A stretch of DNA of 64,000 bases from Tillus elongatus. Lineage: Eukaryota > Arthropoda > Insecta > Coleoptera > Cleridae. The notes below the pieces were generated by a model. That model ran no database searches. It saw only the letters and a program-made list of their open reading frames with translations, and was not told the DNA's origin. Positions 25,799 through 41,519 of this stretch are shown piece by piece. The position numbers and the translations under genes were made by a program. Numbering within the stretch: the stretch's first letter is position 1; each line of letters opens with the position of its first letter. The stretch covers positions 21,759,739 to 21,823,738 of the forward strand of contig OZ023267.1 of assembly GCA_964006375.1 (NCBI GenBank), written 5' to 3'.

Positions 25799-25892
<94 letters not shown>
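25799..25892. repeat. (TA)n tract 9
   Basis: The right flank of MAR2 and left boundary of PLE-2. Confidence 0.95.
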
Positions 25893-25893
<1 letters not shown>

Positions 25894-25899
25894 TCCGCG

Positions 25900-26760
25900 A
25901 TCTTTAATGTGAGATATACTTGGTGTGAATATTAAAACCGTATTCACACCAGAGCAAGAACTGTCAAATCTGATAAAAACTCCCAAGGATACGATTCCAA
26001 ACGAATCCCACGGAGTTTACGAAATTCCTTGTTCCGATTGTTCCCGAACTTATGCAGGACAAACAAGTAGACGCATCGACAATAGAATATATGAACACAC
26101 CCTCGCAGTTTGAAAATCCGACCCCTCATCGGCGCTGGTAAGGCATCATATTCATACAGGACACAAAATAGACTTATATAATGCCAAAAAATAGCACTGG
26201 TTTATAACTTCAAAACGAGAATTATCCGCGAAGCAATCGAGATCGAAAAACGTCCCGATTGTTTAAATAAGAGAGATGATGGTCTTCCGATTACTTGAAA
26301 ACCCATTATATCTTCATTACACCGACAAAAAGAAAATAAATTCAAGAGACAATTTCATTGCCCCCTTATCTGTCTCAGAAAATGCCGGTAATCCTCCTAA
26401 TCCTTTAAGTACCGTGACCAAAGCCCCTGACTTAATTGACCGTGACCCGACTACTTTCACTGATAACGAAGCAGGTAGATGGAACGATACATACACTACA
26501 AGACTTGCAACGAACTGCCAGATCCCTCTGAGGCCTGAGGTTGAACACACTGAGACTTTAGAGACGATCTCCTGCGATATTTGGAAAGTAGGCAGATTGA
26601 GGCCTCGTAATCGAGCTACAACAACCCAACCCACCCTTGTCTACCGCTCTAAGGAGTAGGCCTTAGAGTGTCCTTACATATTTCTTTTATTTCTTGAAAA
26701 TGGCTTCAAAACAGGAGCAAAAACGTCAGGTTTTAATAAATTTTGGACGCGGTTCAACCC
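25900..26760 (+). pseudogene. PLE-2, GIY-YIG endonuclease remnant
   Basis: The plus strand gives FTPEQELSNLIKTPKD, then HGVYEIPCSDCSRTYAGQTS: the GVY strand, a CxxC pair and the YAG strand of a GIY-YIG domain, followed by the Arg-rich helix RRIDNRIYEH. After a stop at about 26112 the remainder (VRHHIHTGHKIDL, an IREAIEIEKRP-type block, a DDG-RL block near 26270) continues in other frames. The tail 26690-26760 has a decayed hammerhead (GGCTTC...GGAGC, AAAAACGTC). This is a C-terminal piece of a PLE of a different lineage from PLE-1. The RT is absent. Confidence 0.7.
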
Positions 26761-26774
26761 GAGAACCAAGTATA

Positions 26775-28823
<2,049 letters not shown>

Positions 28824-28954
28824 GTGAATTTTCGTAGAAAAAATTCACTAATGGGAAGATCCCGACTTTTGAATTTCGTATCAATTTTTGCAAATGATCG
28901 CGAACTGGGATCCCTAGAACCCATATCCGGAATCAGTTTCAATTTTTATATGTT

Positions 28955-29050
<96 letters not shown>

Positions 29051-29080
29051 TGTCACACCGATAACTCAAAAAATAAAAAA
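28824..29080 (+). repeat. Composite repeat copy 3 (A, TA, start of B)
   Basis: Module A is well preserved (AGTGAATTTTCGTAG, AATTCACTAATGGG, CTAGAACCCATATCCGG), then TA tract 11, then only about 30 bp of module B (GTGTCACACCGATAACTC). From 29100 to 29840 nothing was recognised. Confidence 0.75.
28956..29048. repeat. (TA)n tract 11
   Basis: Between modules A and B of composite copy 3. Confidence 0.95.
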
Positions 29081-29839
29081 GGTATAATAAAATATTTTGT
29101 TCCAGATCATTTATATTTTCCTTACAACTCGCATCGTTTTTAGTCTATTGTTATTATTAAAAGTCAATAGTTTCTTCCTAAAATTTGCTCTTACCGAACA
29201 CACGTAGCTTCCATTGTCTTCTGCTTCTGCCGCTGTTACAGTCTTTACTCTTAACATGACGCTTTGCTTACTCTTACTGCTATACGATTTTACATACGTA
29301 TCACCCTACAAAAACCTACATGTATTCCACCGCATAAGACGTTCCTGTAGCTTCACTTTTGGTTTATCTTCCTCTCTTTCTTCTTTATGATTCATTTGCA
29401 AAACTCACTAGTCTGTTCTATCGAGAATTAAAATTGTAGAAGCATCCTCTTACTAGGAATAGTGTGTCCATTTGCTAAGATTGTACCTATCATTTACACT
29501 GTTAGTCAATGCTCGCTCTCTATGTAACTTTTATTTATGTGACCCAACAAATTACATGAAATTTCCATGCAACATTTCTTTGTACGTGCCTTACGTGGTT
29601 TCCTGCTATATTTTTCACCTTTATAACGTGAGGCCGCTTCCCATTACATTTCCTGTTTCCTAGTTTAATTATCATAACGAGCAGATTTCGTCTTTGTAAA
29701 TAGCTATTAGTCAATCATCCCTTCTGCAGATAACGTACCATTTCTGCCTAACACACACGGTTTCGACTGTTTTGTACTTTCTATTGTTAGTCAATGCTCG
29801 CTATTCATATTCTTTGTAGTGATTTTTGAATGTGTGTGT

Positions 29840-30170
29840 GTAGCACACCGATAACTCAAAAAAATGGGCGGATTTTGATCAAATTTGGTATGTACCTTTC
29901 TTTTGTAAATGGCTTGGATAGGTTCGTTATCCAGGAAAATCGGACTAGGTTTTCCGGAAAAATTTTGAGTTTACTTTAGAAAAAAATTCTTATCTCAAAA
30001 AATAAAAAAGCTATGGTAACCAAACTTAGTAGGTAGGTTTACAATATAAAAAGGAAACTACAACCCAAGATTTAGATGTTTATGATACAAGAAAAAAAAA
30101 GTTATGATAAAATATTTGGTGCCAGATCATTTTTCTTCTGTAAATATCAGACTGGAGATTCGAAACGTAA
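29840..30170 (+). repeat. Composite repeat, module B without a TA tract
   Basis: CACACCGATAACTCAAAAAA, AAATGGCTTGGATAGGTTCG and AGGAAAATCGGAC are the module B phrases. The upstream neighbour is a short (TG)n instead of (TA)n. 30180-30440 holds no recognised feature. Confidence 0.7.
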
Positions 30171-30471
30171 AAATTGGTATAATGCGGTTTACCATTGACA
30201 AATATGCAAGAAATGTATATTAGAATGTTTTTCATTTATGCTACTCTTCTCATTTGTTAAAATAATGGCAAAAATGTTTTAAAAACAGACCTTACATATT
30301 ATTACAAATAAATAACTGGAGACCATTATGAGTTACCTGTCTGTCATTATACTTTGTTTCGCAAGCTTCGGTAGCGTTGAGGGTTCCATCACTGGCTCAT
30401 GAGCAAAGGGGCATTGGTTCAAATCTCAGTTACGCTTGAATTTCTCATTCAAATTTTAGTAAATTTTCGTA

Positions 30472-32490
<2,019 letters not shown>

Positions 32491-32498
32491 TAAGAAAT

Positions 32499-32857
32499 TC
32501 TGGAGGCAGCAAGTGCGTTGTGGTTGCGAATTTTGATTAAATGCTTCATATTTGAAAAGCTCAATTTGCTATTAACCTATAAAGTTGACCAAGAAACGGA
32601 TTTTTTCAGTAACACTTTTGGTTTACTTTTGGAAATTTCTGTACGTTTTCAAACAATCAAGTTATTTTGATGAAACATGGCACACTGTTTTTACTATATA
32701 GGTTATACTGGTAATCAAATTTGATGCCTGCTTTTTCTATATAGGTTATACTGGTAACCGAAATTGATGTCTGCTTTCTTAAAAAGAAAACACACATATT
32801 TTCAATAAAAACATTTTTATGAAAATTCACTACCATAACGCACTTGCTGCGTCCCGA
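32499..32857 (+). mobile_element. MITE-like module F, copy 3
   Basis: Left end TTCTGGAGGCAGCAAGTGCG, right end CGCACTTGCTGCGTCC. An internal duplication of about 48 bp (TATATAGGTTATACTGGTAA twice, 32695 and 32740) makes it longer than copy 1. From 32860 to 33085 nothing was recognised. Confidence 0.7.
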
Positions 32858-33088
32858 GATTTTTTTTCTATTTGGCAAAGTGGAAGTTTTTTTATGGAGA
32901 AACGGTGTTGGTAAGTAGTTTCTCCTTTCTATGGACTTTTTAAGGTAAGTTTTTTTACAGTTTGCATTTCTAGCTCCGTTGTAACATGTTTACCTTGAAC
33001 AGAACCTTAAATTTACTTTAGGCCTCTTAACTGTATTGTGGAGTTGAGATCACAGCACTTGTCTTATGGTTAATGCATAAGGGGGTTC

Positions 33089-33320
<232 letters not shown>

Positions 33321-33611
33321 GGGGCCACACAATTTTGGTCAACTTGTGAAACGTCAACACACAATACAACGCTAATCTCAGTGCACTAGGTGCCCTCAGC
33401 AGACAGTGCTTTACTTTTGCGGAGCGAGATGTAACTTGTAACTTCTTTCACGTCGACTGATAAATTCTAGCCGTGAGACATTTCCTCATTCTCATTGACT
33501 CTCGCACCAAGTGACGGTTATGAACTCACATATCTTTTCTGTTGTGACGCATTCTCTGAAGGTATAATATCGATTTTTACCAACTAACCTACAAGCATAT
33601 GCATCTGTGTG

Positions 33612-33619
<8 letters not shown>

Positions 33620-33706
<87 letters not shown>
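33620..33706. repeat. (TA)n tract 15
   Basis: Followed by a module B copy. Confidence 0.95.
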
Positions 33707-33710
<4 letters not shown>

Positions 33711-34030
33711 TGTGTCACACCGCTAACTCAAAAAATAATGGCCCGGTTTTGATCAAATTTGGCGGTAGCTTCCTATTGTAAGTGGCTGGGATGAGTTCAG
33801 CCAGGAAAATCGGACAAGGTTTTCTGGGAAAATTTTGGGTTTTCTTTCGATTTTTTTTTATCTCAAAACAAGCTAATTTGGTAGGTGGGTTTACGATATA
33901 AAGAGTAAACTATACACCAAAATTTAGATTTCTGTGTTACAAGAAAAAACGTTATAAAAATTATTTGGTGCCAGATCATTTCTATGAAAATTCTCTACTA
34001 TAACGCACTTGCTGCGTCCAGAATTTTTTA
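33707..34030 (+). repeat. Composite repeat, module B with the end of module F
   Basis: Module B (TGTCACACCGCTAACTC, AGCCAGGAAAATCGGAC) runs to about 33990 and then jumps to the right terminus of module F (CTACTATAACGCACTTGCTG to TCCAGAATTTTT), with the parts in between deleted. Confidence 0.7.
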
Positions 34031-34039
34031 GAGGGAAAC

Positions 34040-35215
34040 GGTAAGATAATCTATTGTCTTTTAATAAGGGCGGAATTTTCAAGGGGCCCTTTCTGCTGAA
34101 TTGTAGGGGTCGTCCTGACAGTCCTCACTGTCTTCCCAGTAGTCTTCACGGTCGTCCTGAGGGGTTTTCACGATGTTCGTAACAGCCTTTTCTGTCGTCA
34201 TCACAGTTTTAGCTCCTATATAGGTCTCCACAGGCTGATGACAACTGTTGTCGTAGCATCTCTCTCTAAGCCAGCACCTGAGTCTATCAGGAGCCCCAGA
34301 TCTAATAAGTTTGGGCGTGCCCTCAAACGATAGGCAGATCACCAGCTGCATAGATTTTTTAGCTGGGCTGCAAGACTCCATCCAGGATCCGATATTGCCC
34401 ATTTGGCTGACTGGGCGTCTTCAGAAACAAGTGAGCCCCCCCTTAACCTAGTGATTGTGATAGATTTCTCGCATCAATTATGAACTCTTACTTAACAATC
34501 TAAACAAACAAAATTCCAATTAGACATTTCCTTCGCAATTTTTTTCTTTCCCCCAGGGCTCGTCCGTGGCCTTGCCGCCCCGATAGCACTGCAACCTTTG
34601 GTTGATTGTGCATCCCCTTAGTCTTACTCCAAAATCACTGTGCCTTGAACTAGTCTGCACAGTGATTGGTAGGGTGAAGTCTTACATTGCTCTGTCTCCG
34701 GTCTAGACTGACCGTCGATCAGTTGTCTTTCGCGGTTCAGAGCTTTACACTCACACAAGATGTGCTGGGCTGATTTCTCCCCCTCGCCGCAGAGTCTGCA
34801 TGCGAGGTCCCCTCCGAACCGCCCCATTTTATGCAGGTGTTTCTTGACGGCCATGTGTCCCGTCAAGAGACCTATTGTGTTTCTGAGCTGCCCTCTGCTA
34901 AGATTTAGCAGCTCCACAGCTCTCTGTGAACTGGGTTCGTCAATTATTGACTTACCATGTCTGAGCCCTGGACAGTCTGCCCAGTACACCTTGTGTTGAT
35001 TTCTGACCCAGGACTTAAGGACTCCCCTGGCAGTGCTCTTTGCCACGCCCAGAGCAGGTTCTGGTCCCATAAATGGTTCTGCTGACCCTCTCTTCGCGAC
35101 ACTGTCAGCTTCTTCATTGCCTTTGACACCCGAGTGACCCGGCACCCAGATGAGGGTCACCTCATTCTGCCCAACCAGGTCGCTCGTCTCGTCTCGGCAC
35201 TCACTCACCAGCCAG
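34040..35215 (-). mobile_element. 3' part of an RNase H-bearing LINE
   Basis: A minus-strand, 5'-truncated LINE tail, GC-richer than its flanks. The coding end is at 35208-34624 and the presumed 3' untranslated region extends to about 34040. A 107-codon open frame at 34402-34079 in this tail has no recognisable domain. It could be the companion of LINE-D (12721-14030), which has RT but no RNase H; that link is inference. Confidence 0.6.
34624..35208 (-). pseudogene. LINE RNase H and Cys-rich C-terminus
   Basis: An open frame of 194 codons. The C-terminal half of RNase H begins it: EVTLIWVPGHSGVKGNEEAD contains the HSG loop and the last catalytic Asp (NEEAD). A helix-rich region follows (WVRNQHKVYW). 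The end has LLTGHMAVKKHLHKMG and CRLCGEGEKSAQHILCECKAL, a Cys/His cluster that follows RNase H in I- and R1-type LINEs. The frame is intact but lacks the first RNase H catalytic residues and the entire RT, so it is a dead fragment. Confidence 0.8.
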
Positions 35216-35458
35216 GAATTTACCCGTGTTACTTAGAGTGACCTTGCTGTTAGAATTGTTTTTAGTTAAAATTATGAGCTTTAAATTATTGCAACAAATT
35301 ACCATAGTTAATTTAAGCATTTTTAATAATAAATATGGTTCGCACAGGAGGTGCTGTCCTTTTAAATCTCATTCTGAATAATTGAGAAATTATTTGAAGT
35401 CTACAACTATATTGAACTTTTCTTTACGTAATAAATGTAACCTTCTAGGCATATCAAT

Positions 35459-35826
<368 letters not shown>

Positions 35827-35923
35827 CTTTCTATTTTATACAAATACTCTTCTACAAGGCTTCATAATTATTTTGTATTTACCTAGTGACACGGAATACT
35901 TAAAAAAATCGACAATATATTTT

Positions 35924-36282
35924 GTGTGTGTGTGTTTTTGTTTCTTTAACGTAGATCTATTTCCGCGACTATGGCCAATCACCGACACCAGGGAGCAGTG
36001 TCACCCCACTATCCTGGAAATTTTGCCGAACTGCTTCCCTTCTGTTAGGAGGGTAGGGATCTTTAACGTGCCCAACATCGCATGACATGGGACCGACAAC
36101 TTTACGCCCCCTCTGAAGGGCTCGACGTGCAGACATACAACTTCCTCAAATACAATGCCAAAACGTTGGCCGATGTTAATTTTACCGTATTATTAAAAAA
36201 GTGAAAGAAGAACCCTGGGAATCGAACCGAGTACCCTTCGGTTCAGAAACACACGTTCTTATAACTGAACCACCAAGGGTCC
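35924..36282 (-). mobile_element. tRNA-derived SINE, copy 1
   Basis: On the minus strand the tRNA-like head runs 36282-36214, with an A box (TGGTTCAGTTA) and a B box (GGTTCGATTCC). A central domain (GGGGGCGTAAAG, then ATGCGATGTTGGGCACGTTA) is followed by the 3' part ending ...GTTAAAGAAACAAAAACACA. AATATATTT occurs on both sides (35914-35922 and 36287-36295), a likely target-site duplication. The same family is at 60641-60985. 36300-37040 holds no recognised feature. Confidence 0.8.
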
Positions 36283-37045
36283 AAAAAATATATTTAAATG
36301 TAGATCATTGCAAACTTTTATTCGAGTAGAGGCATTTAAATTGTGTAGATTAAAATATACATCAAACGATACAGAATGGTAAATAAAATCGAACTATTAA
36401 AGTTAAACAAAGTAATAGAGATGCCTTTACGATAAAAAATTGTCATTACAGATTACTTCTTGCTTTTAAAATCAATCCATGCTTATATTTAACAACACTC
36501 TTTATTAAGTCTAGAAACCTTTTCGCCGTGGAAGATTTCGGGAACGATTTTGGTTTTTAGTAGAAGTAGTGTGTTAGCTTCTCGTTCAGAGATGGCGCTA
36601 GAGATACAACTATGTTAGTGTTTTTAATATTTCATTAAATGAATTATAACCAAGTCTTCATCAATCATGGAAAGAATTGGTAAAATATTTATTTACAAAG
36701 AATGAGATTATCATTTCAATACTAAACTTCTCATTAATATTCAAAATTTATCTCTTGCACCATAACTGCTGAGGCCAATAGTTTTTAATCATATTGGAAT
36801 TAAAAAGTTCGTCAAAACATAACTCAACAGTCAACAGTATTAAAATAGAGATAGCATATACTTACCGACGTGTGAAAATTATTAAAATTATTATTATTAT
36901 CAAAAATAATTTTAGTCAAACATGACGAAGCAGTGCTAGTTTCTTTTTTTTTAATTCCAAAATGAACACAATGCTGTTACTGTTGTTGGTATAATCCATC
37001 GATTGTCCAATTTAAGTTAATATTAGTCGAGATATATGGGAAACA

Positions 37046-37125
37046 TTTTTAAAATGTGTTGTGGTGGTTTGGGTTCTCCAAGTGTACTTATCAGTGCTCA
37101 TCACAGTTTCCAATCTTCACTTAGC
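37046..37125 (-). repeat. PLE family X arm
   Basis: TTGTGGTGGTTTGGGTTCTC and on to CTTATCAGTGCTCATCACAG match the arms of 21717-21905. The hammerhead core is not included in this copy. Confidence 0.55.
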
Positions 37126-37971
37126 CCATAAGTCATTGGTGATTTTTTGTCGAACATCCCTTATGTTATTGAATTTTTGCATTTTTTACCGAAATATGAT
37201 CCATGTTTGTAAGAAAAAAATCTAGACGCAGTAAGTGCGTTTTGGTAACGACTTTTCATTAAATGCTTCAAATTTCAATAACTCAATTTCCTATTAACCT
37301 AAAATTCGTTGGCTACGAAACCAGTTTATTGGAATCATTTTTAGTTTTAGTTGGATAAGTTCGTTAGCCAGAAAAATAGGACCAGGTTTCCCCGGAAAAT
37401 TTTGTGTTTTCTTTCTAAAACAATTTATATCTCCGGAAATAACAAATCAAGGGCAACCAAATTTAGTACGTGTGTTTGTATTACAAAGAGTGAACCCTGT
37501 ACCCAAATTTAGGTCTCTATCTTTAAATACAAAGAAGTTATGGGCAGTTAGAAAAACAAATTTTGGAGTTTTCCCCAAAACGTCAAACTCGCAATTTGAA
37601 ACCTCAAAATTGGCAATGTTTAGGCAAAGAACGTGAAACAAATACGGATTGTGAAAAGAAAATGTTCCAAGAAGAGTGTTCTGCGAACCCTTAAGTTTCA
37701 GATTCAACCGTCATTGTCCTTCATTTTACTAAAATGTTTACAGAAAATTCATTTCAAATAGACCCTTTCTCTGATGCTTTGGCTGTCGGTTTAGTTAAGT
37801 TAATGCTTTCGCTGTAGGTTTAGTGAAGTTTATGGTTTAACGGTCTATAATTTTTAGCTAATTTTCGTATAACAAATTCGTTAATGCATTTTTGCATTTT
37901 TTATCGAAATATGATGCATATTTGTAAGAAAAAATCTGGACGCAGTAAGTGCGTTGTGGTAGCGAATTTTC
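37126..37971 (+). repeat. Composite repeat copy 6 (rearranged)
   Basis: Order: D/E (37130-37215), start of module F (37221-37350), then an abrupt switch into B (GGATAAGTTCGTTAGCCAG at 37352), C (AACGTCAAACTCGC), E (ATGATGCATATTTG) and the start of a second module F at 37936. A near-identical segment stands at 53340-53760. Confidence 0.7.
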
Positions 37972-38807
37972 GGTAAATTTGCAGATAAGCTTCCGAACGC
38001 TTTTCAAAAAACTGTTTTCATAAACCTGCCTAGGGCCCTCCCTGTATCCACAAACCCCAAAAAAATTTCTTCTTCACACCCCCCAAGGAAGTTACGGGAC
38101 CAGGAGTGAGTATGGGTGCTGAGCGGCGTAGGTAATATAAATGAAATATGAGCAGAAAATGAAAATAAAACGGGCTTGAAAGCTGTCTTTTTTACATCTT
38201 GAAGTCATATCCCCCTTAAACCCTGCCTACCCCGCACAGCACCCCTATTCCCCCAGGTGCCGTAACTTCCTTGGCGGGTATGAACAAGACATTTTTCTTA
38301 TGGTCTATGCAACGAGGGTGGTTGTATGCACGCGAGGGGGAAAGGAAATTCCCCACGACGAAGCAACCACCGCTAAACCACCCCCTCCACCCCCACTCCT
38401 GCCACTAGTCGAGGGGGGGGGCTCTGCTTCGTCGTAGGCATTTCCCTTCCCCCTTCGTGTGCATACACCACACTCGTTGCATAAACCACAAGAAAAACTT
38501 TTTGTTCATACCCCTCAAGGAAGTTACGTGACTTGCCGAATAGGGGTGCTGTGCGGGGTAGGAAGGGCTGAATGGGGATGTGGCTTCAAATATACAGCTT
38601 TCAAGCAGTCTTCTTCGCATTTTCTGCTCATATTTCCTTTTTACTTCCTACTCCGCCCAGCACCCCTATTTACGCTCAATCCCGTAATTTCCTTGGTGGG
38701 TGTGAACAAGAATTTTTTTTGTGGTTTGTGCATCCAAAAGGGATCCTAGTAATGATTCTGAAAACAATTTTTTGAAAAGCGTTCGGGAGCTAATCTGCAA
38801 ATTTACC
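37972..38807. mobile_element. Foldback element inserted in module F
   Basis: The ends are perfect inverted repeats (GGTAAATTTGCAGAT... and ...ATCTGCAAATTTACC after a short mismatch), and the match continues inward almost to the centre near 38390. Both halves contain GAACGCTTTTCAAAAAA, CAAGGAAGTTACG, GGGTGCTG-GCGG, and near the centre CGACGAAGCA/TGCTTCGTCG and CAACGAGGGTGG/CCACACTCGTTG. The whole 836 bp is therefore one long imperfect hairpin, with C-rich short runs at the middle. The host sequence GAATTTT(C/A) is duplicated on both sides (about 8 bp). No transposase is encoded. Superfamily unknown. Confidence 0.8.
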
Positions 38808-39066
38808 GAATTTTAATTAAATCCTTCAAATTTCAATAACTCAATTTGCTATTAACGTAAGCTTTGTTGGTTACGAAACCAACATTTGAGTTTATTTTCG
38901 GAAAATTTTTGTATATTTTTAAACCATAAGTAATTTTCATAAAATATAGTACATTGTTTCTACTACATAGACTATACCGGTAATCAGATTGATGCCTGCT
39001 CGCATTTGCTATTAAAAATATTTTTATAGAAATTTACTTCCATAACGCACTTGCTGCGTCCAGACT
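38808..39066 (+). mobile_element. MITE-like module F, right part after the foldback
   Basis: Continues the module F that begins at 37936: TTAATTAAATCCTTCAAATT through to CGCACTTGCTGCGTCCAGA. Confidence 0.7.
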
Positions 39067-39319
39067 TTTTTTGGCTTAACTTTGAGATTTGAATTTTGGT
39101 GTGTAGGGTAAGTTTGATAGTACAAACGTATGTATCAAATTTAGTTGTCATAGCTATGTTCTTTTCGGAGATAGAAAAAATTTCCGAAAGAGAAGCCAAA
39201 ATTTTCCCGAAGAAACTGGTCCGATATTCCTAGATAACGAACTTATCCAAGCCACTTGCAAAAGGTAGGCACATACCAAATTTCATCAAAATCGGTCTAT
39301 TATTTTTTGAGTTATCGGT

Positions 39320-39322
<3 letters not shown>
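39067..39322 (-). repeat. Composite repeat, module B (reversed)
   Basis: Reversed B phrases: CGAACTTATCCAAGCCACTTG and TTTTTTGAGTTATCGGTGTG, leading into TA tract 17. Confidence 0.7.

Positions 39323-39414
<92 letters not shown>
39323..39414. repeat. (TA)n tract 17
   Basis: Follows a reversed module B. 39415-40189 holds no recognised feature, though it may contain the promoter side of the gene that starts at 40190. Confidence 0.95.
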
Positions 39415-39416
<2 letters not shown>

Positions 39417-40189
39417 CTATTACGAAAAATTTGCTAAAATATAGACCGTGACTGACGTTTTGACATTGACAAATCCTGAAAAAAGTTTGAGTGTGCGTTG
39501 GTATTAAAATACAAAATTGTTATGTTGCTATTGAAAAACCCATATTATTTTTGACATAACACGTCTAAATTGTGTACATTTATTGTGTATATAATTGTAT
39601 CATCTTGGTCATATATATTGTATTATTTAGAAAAACTTGTAGAAGATCAAAATATCGTTGCTTTTTTGCTAGTGACATATTTAATGACCATTCGCCAAAA
39701 TTGGAACTGACCTTGCACAGTTTAAAGAATCTAATCCGCTATTATTTGAAGAAACTATTCTAAACTTTAAAAAGCGCAATTTCTTTAATAACATATTAAT
39801 ACAGACGCTAGCTATCGTTCTGTATTTTTTATTGGTCCACGAAATAACTCATTTGCAGAATCAATTTCAAGGTTTACGGTAGAAGATTTTTCAGGTTACC
39901 ACCCTTGAAAATGGCCAGCTATTTCTTAAGCCCTTTTGCATGGTAAACACAATTCGATCATTTTTTGCCATTAATTGCAATTAAAATAAATTCTGGGTAA
40001 CAAAACTCAAAATAAATAGAAATGCAAATTTATCCATATTTTAAATATGTCATACTAAATGTGGCAACACTGTTTGTCCCGATACTTGCCGTACGATCAC
40101 GCGCGATGGTGAATACGAACTTATTTGAGAACCGATTGAGAACCGATTTTGTTTTTGTCTAGAAGTGGTGCGATACGTGTAATTAATAC

Positions 40190-41512
40190 GTGGCATTTTG
40201 TAAATATGGACTTTCTTTGCGGCGTAATACCGCCAAATCTAATATCAAATTGTGCATTATTTGTCAGCAACGTAATAAATCTGAATTATTGACAAGTGAG
40301 AGTCATGGATGTGCGCGCATTCGATGGGCATCTAGTGAACGAAAAGACTTTGTTTTCGAAAGACTAACAAGTTTATCCCAGGATGAGTTATTTTCTTATT
40401 ACATGACCAACGCTTGTTACCGGAGTTATACGATGAAAACAAAAGTGAAAAGGACGACAAGAAAATTAATAGACGAAAAAAAATGAAAATAATTTGTACA
40501 AGCAGGATTTAGGCGAAGGAACTTCTTCGGTAACATACAATAAGTTTACACGATCGAAAACTACAGCTAGACCTTCGGTTGGGTTGAAATAAGGGTTGAA
40601 ATAGTATGCAGTGCAACAAATACCGAACCCTCTCAGTGGTGTGGTTCATCACGTGCTTCTAGTATCCTGGACATGTTACAAAGAAATAACATAGAAGAAG
40701 CAGATATGAGAATGTATCATTTTAGTACTTATCAAGCCCAAGGGATACAGGTAACTTACTTTGTTATATTTTGTACATTTTCGATAAATGATGCTTTCCT
40801 ATTTTAGGAAATTTGGTTTAGAGCAGGAGTAGGAGCGACTAGGAAGGATGGTCTGTTGCACTTAATGGCTGAACGTCACGGTTCAGAATTGTCTAGTCTT
40901 CTTCCAGCTCTTCACCATTTGACTGGTGCAGATTATACAAGTAAACTTGGAATCAAGCGTAGTGCTCTTGGCGCTAGTCCTGTAAAATTTCTCGGCAGTT
41001 TTGCTAAAGGTAAAAATTAATATTCTTGTATGATACACATTTTATTAGCATAACTTTTACAGGTACATCTGAAAGGGTAATGGAAGATTCAGTGCAGAGT
41101 GCAGAAAAGTATCTTATTCAGGTGCTTCGCCCAGGTAACTCTTCAAAAACATTTGATGACTTAAGGTATTGGATGTATTGCCATGGAAACACTTTTACTG
41201 TAACAGAGTTACCTCCTACAAGCGCATCAATAAGATTACATATTTTGCGAGCCTTTTTTTATTGTTTATAACCAAAACAACTGTTTGGAAGAAAAAAAAC
41301 TACATCTTTGGATCCACTTTTGTTGTATACAAGATGGAAAATGATAGTCATATCAAAATCCGTGGACAATATTTTTCCTTCAGCCGAAGAATTAGTTACA
41401 AATTGCAGCTGTGGTAAATGTGCACGTAGAAAAAATTGTTGTTGCCGTGCAGCTGGATTAACATTCTTTTTGTCGTTGTCGCATAACATCTCAGTGTACC
41501 AATCTTTATGAT
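40190..41512 (+). pseudogene. Decayed multi-exon gene of a dispersed Cys-rich family
   Basis: First block 40190-40486: a CxxC pair (KLCIICQQRN), then GCARIRWASSERKDF and a NACYRSYT end, resembling a zinc-binding CxxC...HxxC...YT module. After a gap the frame resumes near 40708 (MYHFSTYQAQGIQ), has a 57-bp GT-AG intron (40751-40807), an exon with GATRKDGLLHLMAERHG and LPALHHLTGADYTSKLG, a second intron of 53 bp (41010-41062), and an exon ending VTELPPTSASIRLHILRAFF. A one-base slip in a T-run near 41255 shifts to LDPLLLYTRWK and a terminal Cys cluster (NCSCGKCARRKNCCCRAAG), stopping near 41512. I know this LPPTS...H..RA plus Cys-tail architecture as a repeated family in arthropod genomes without assigned function. 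Middle portion and frame are broken. Confidence 0.6.
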
Positions 41513-41519
41513 ACATAAT

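Noticed and set aside
26276..26659. 127-codon frame as a host gene
   Set aside because: Its start matches the block that follows the GIY-YIG domain in PLEs, so it is the tail of PLE-2.
34079..34402. Minus-strand 107-codon frame as an independent gene
   Set aside because: It follows the LINE RNase H frame on the same strand and looks like its 3' untranslated region.
38405..38775. Frames of 67-96 codons in the foldback
   Set aside because: They arise on both strands because the element is an inverted repeat; no domain.
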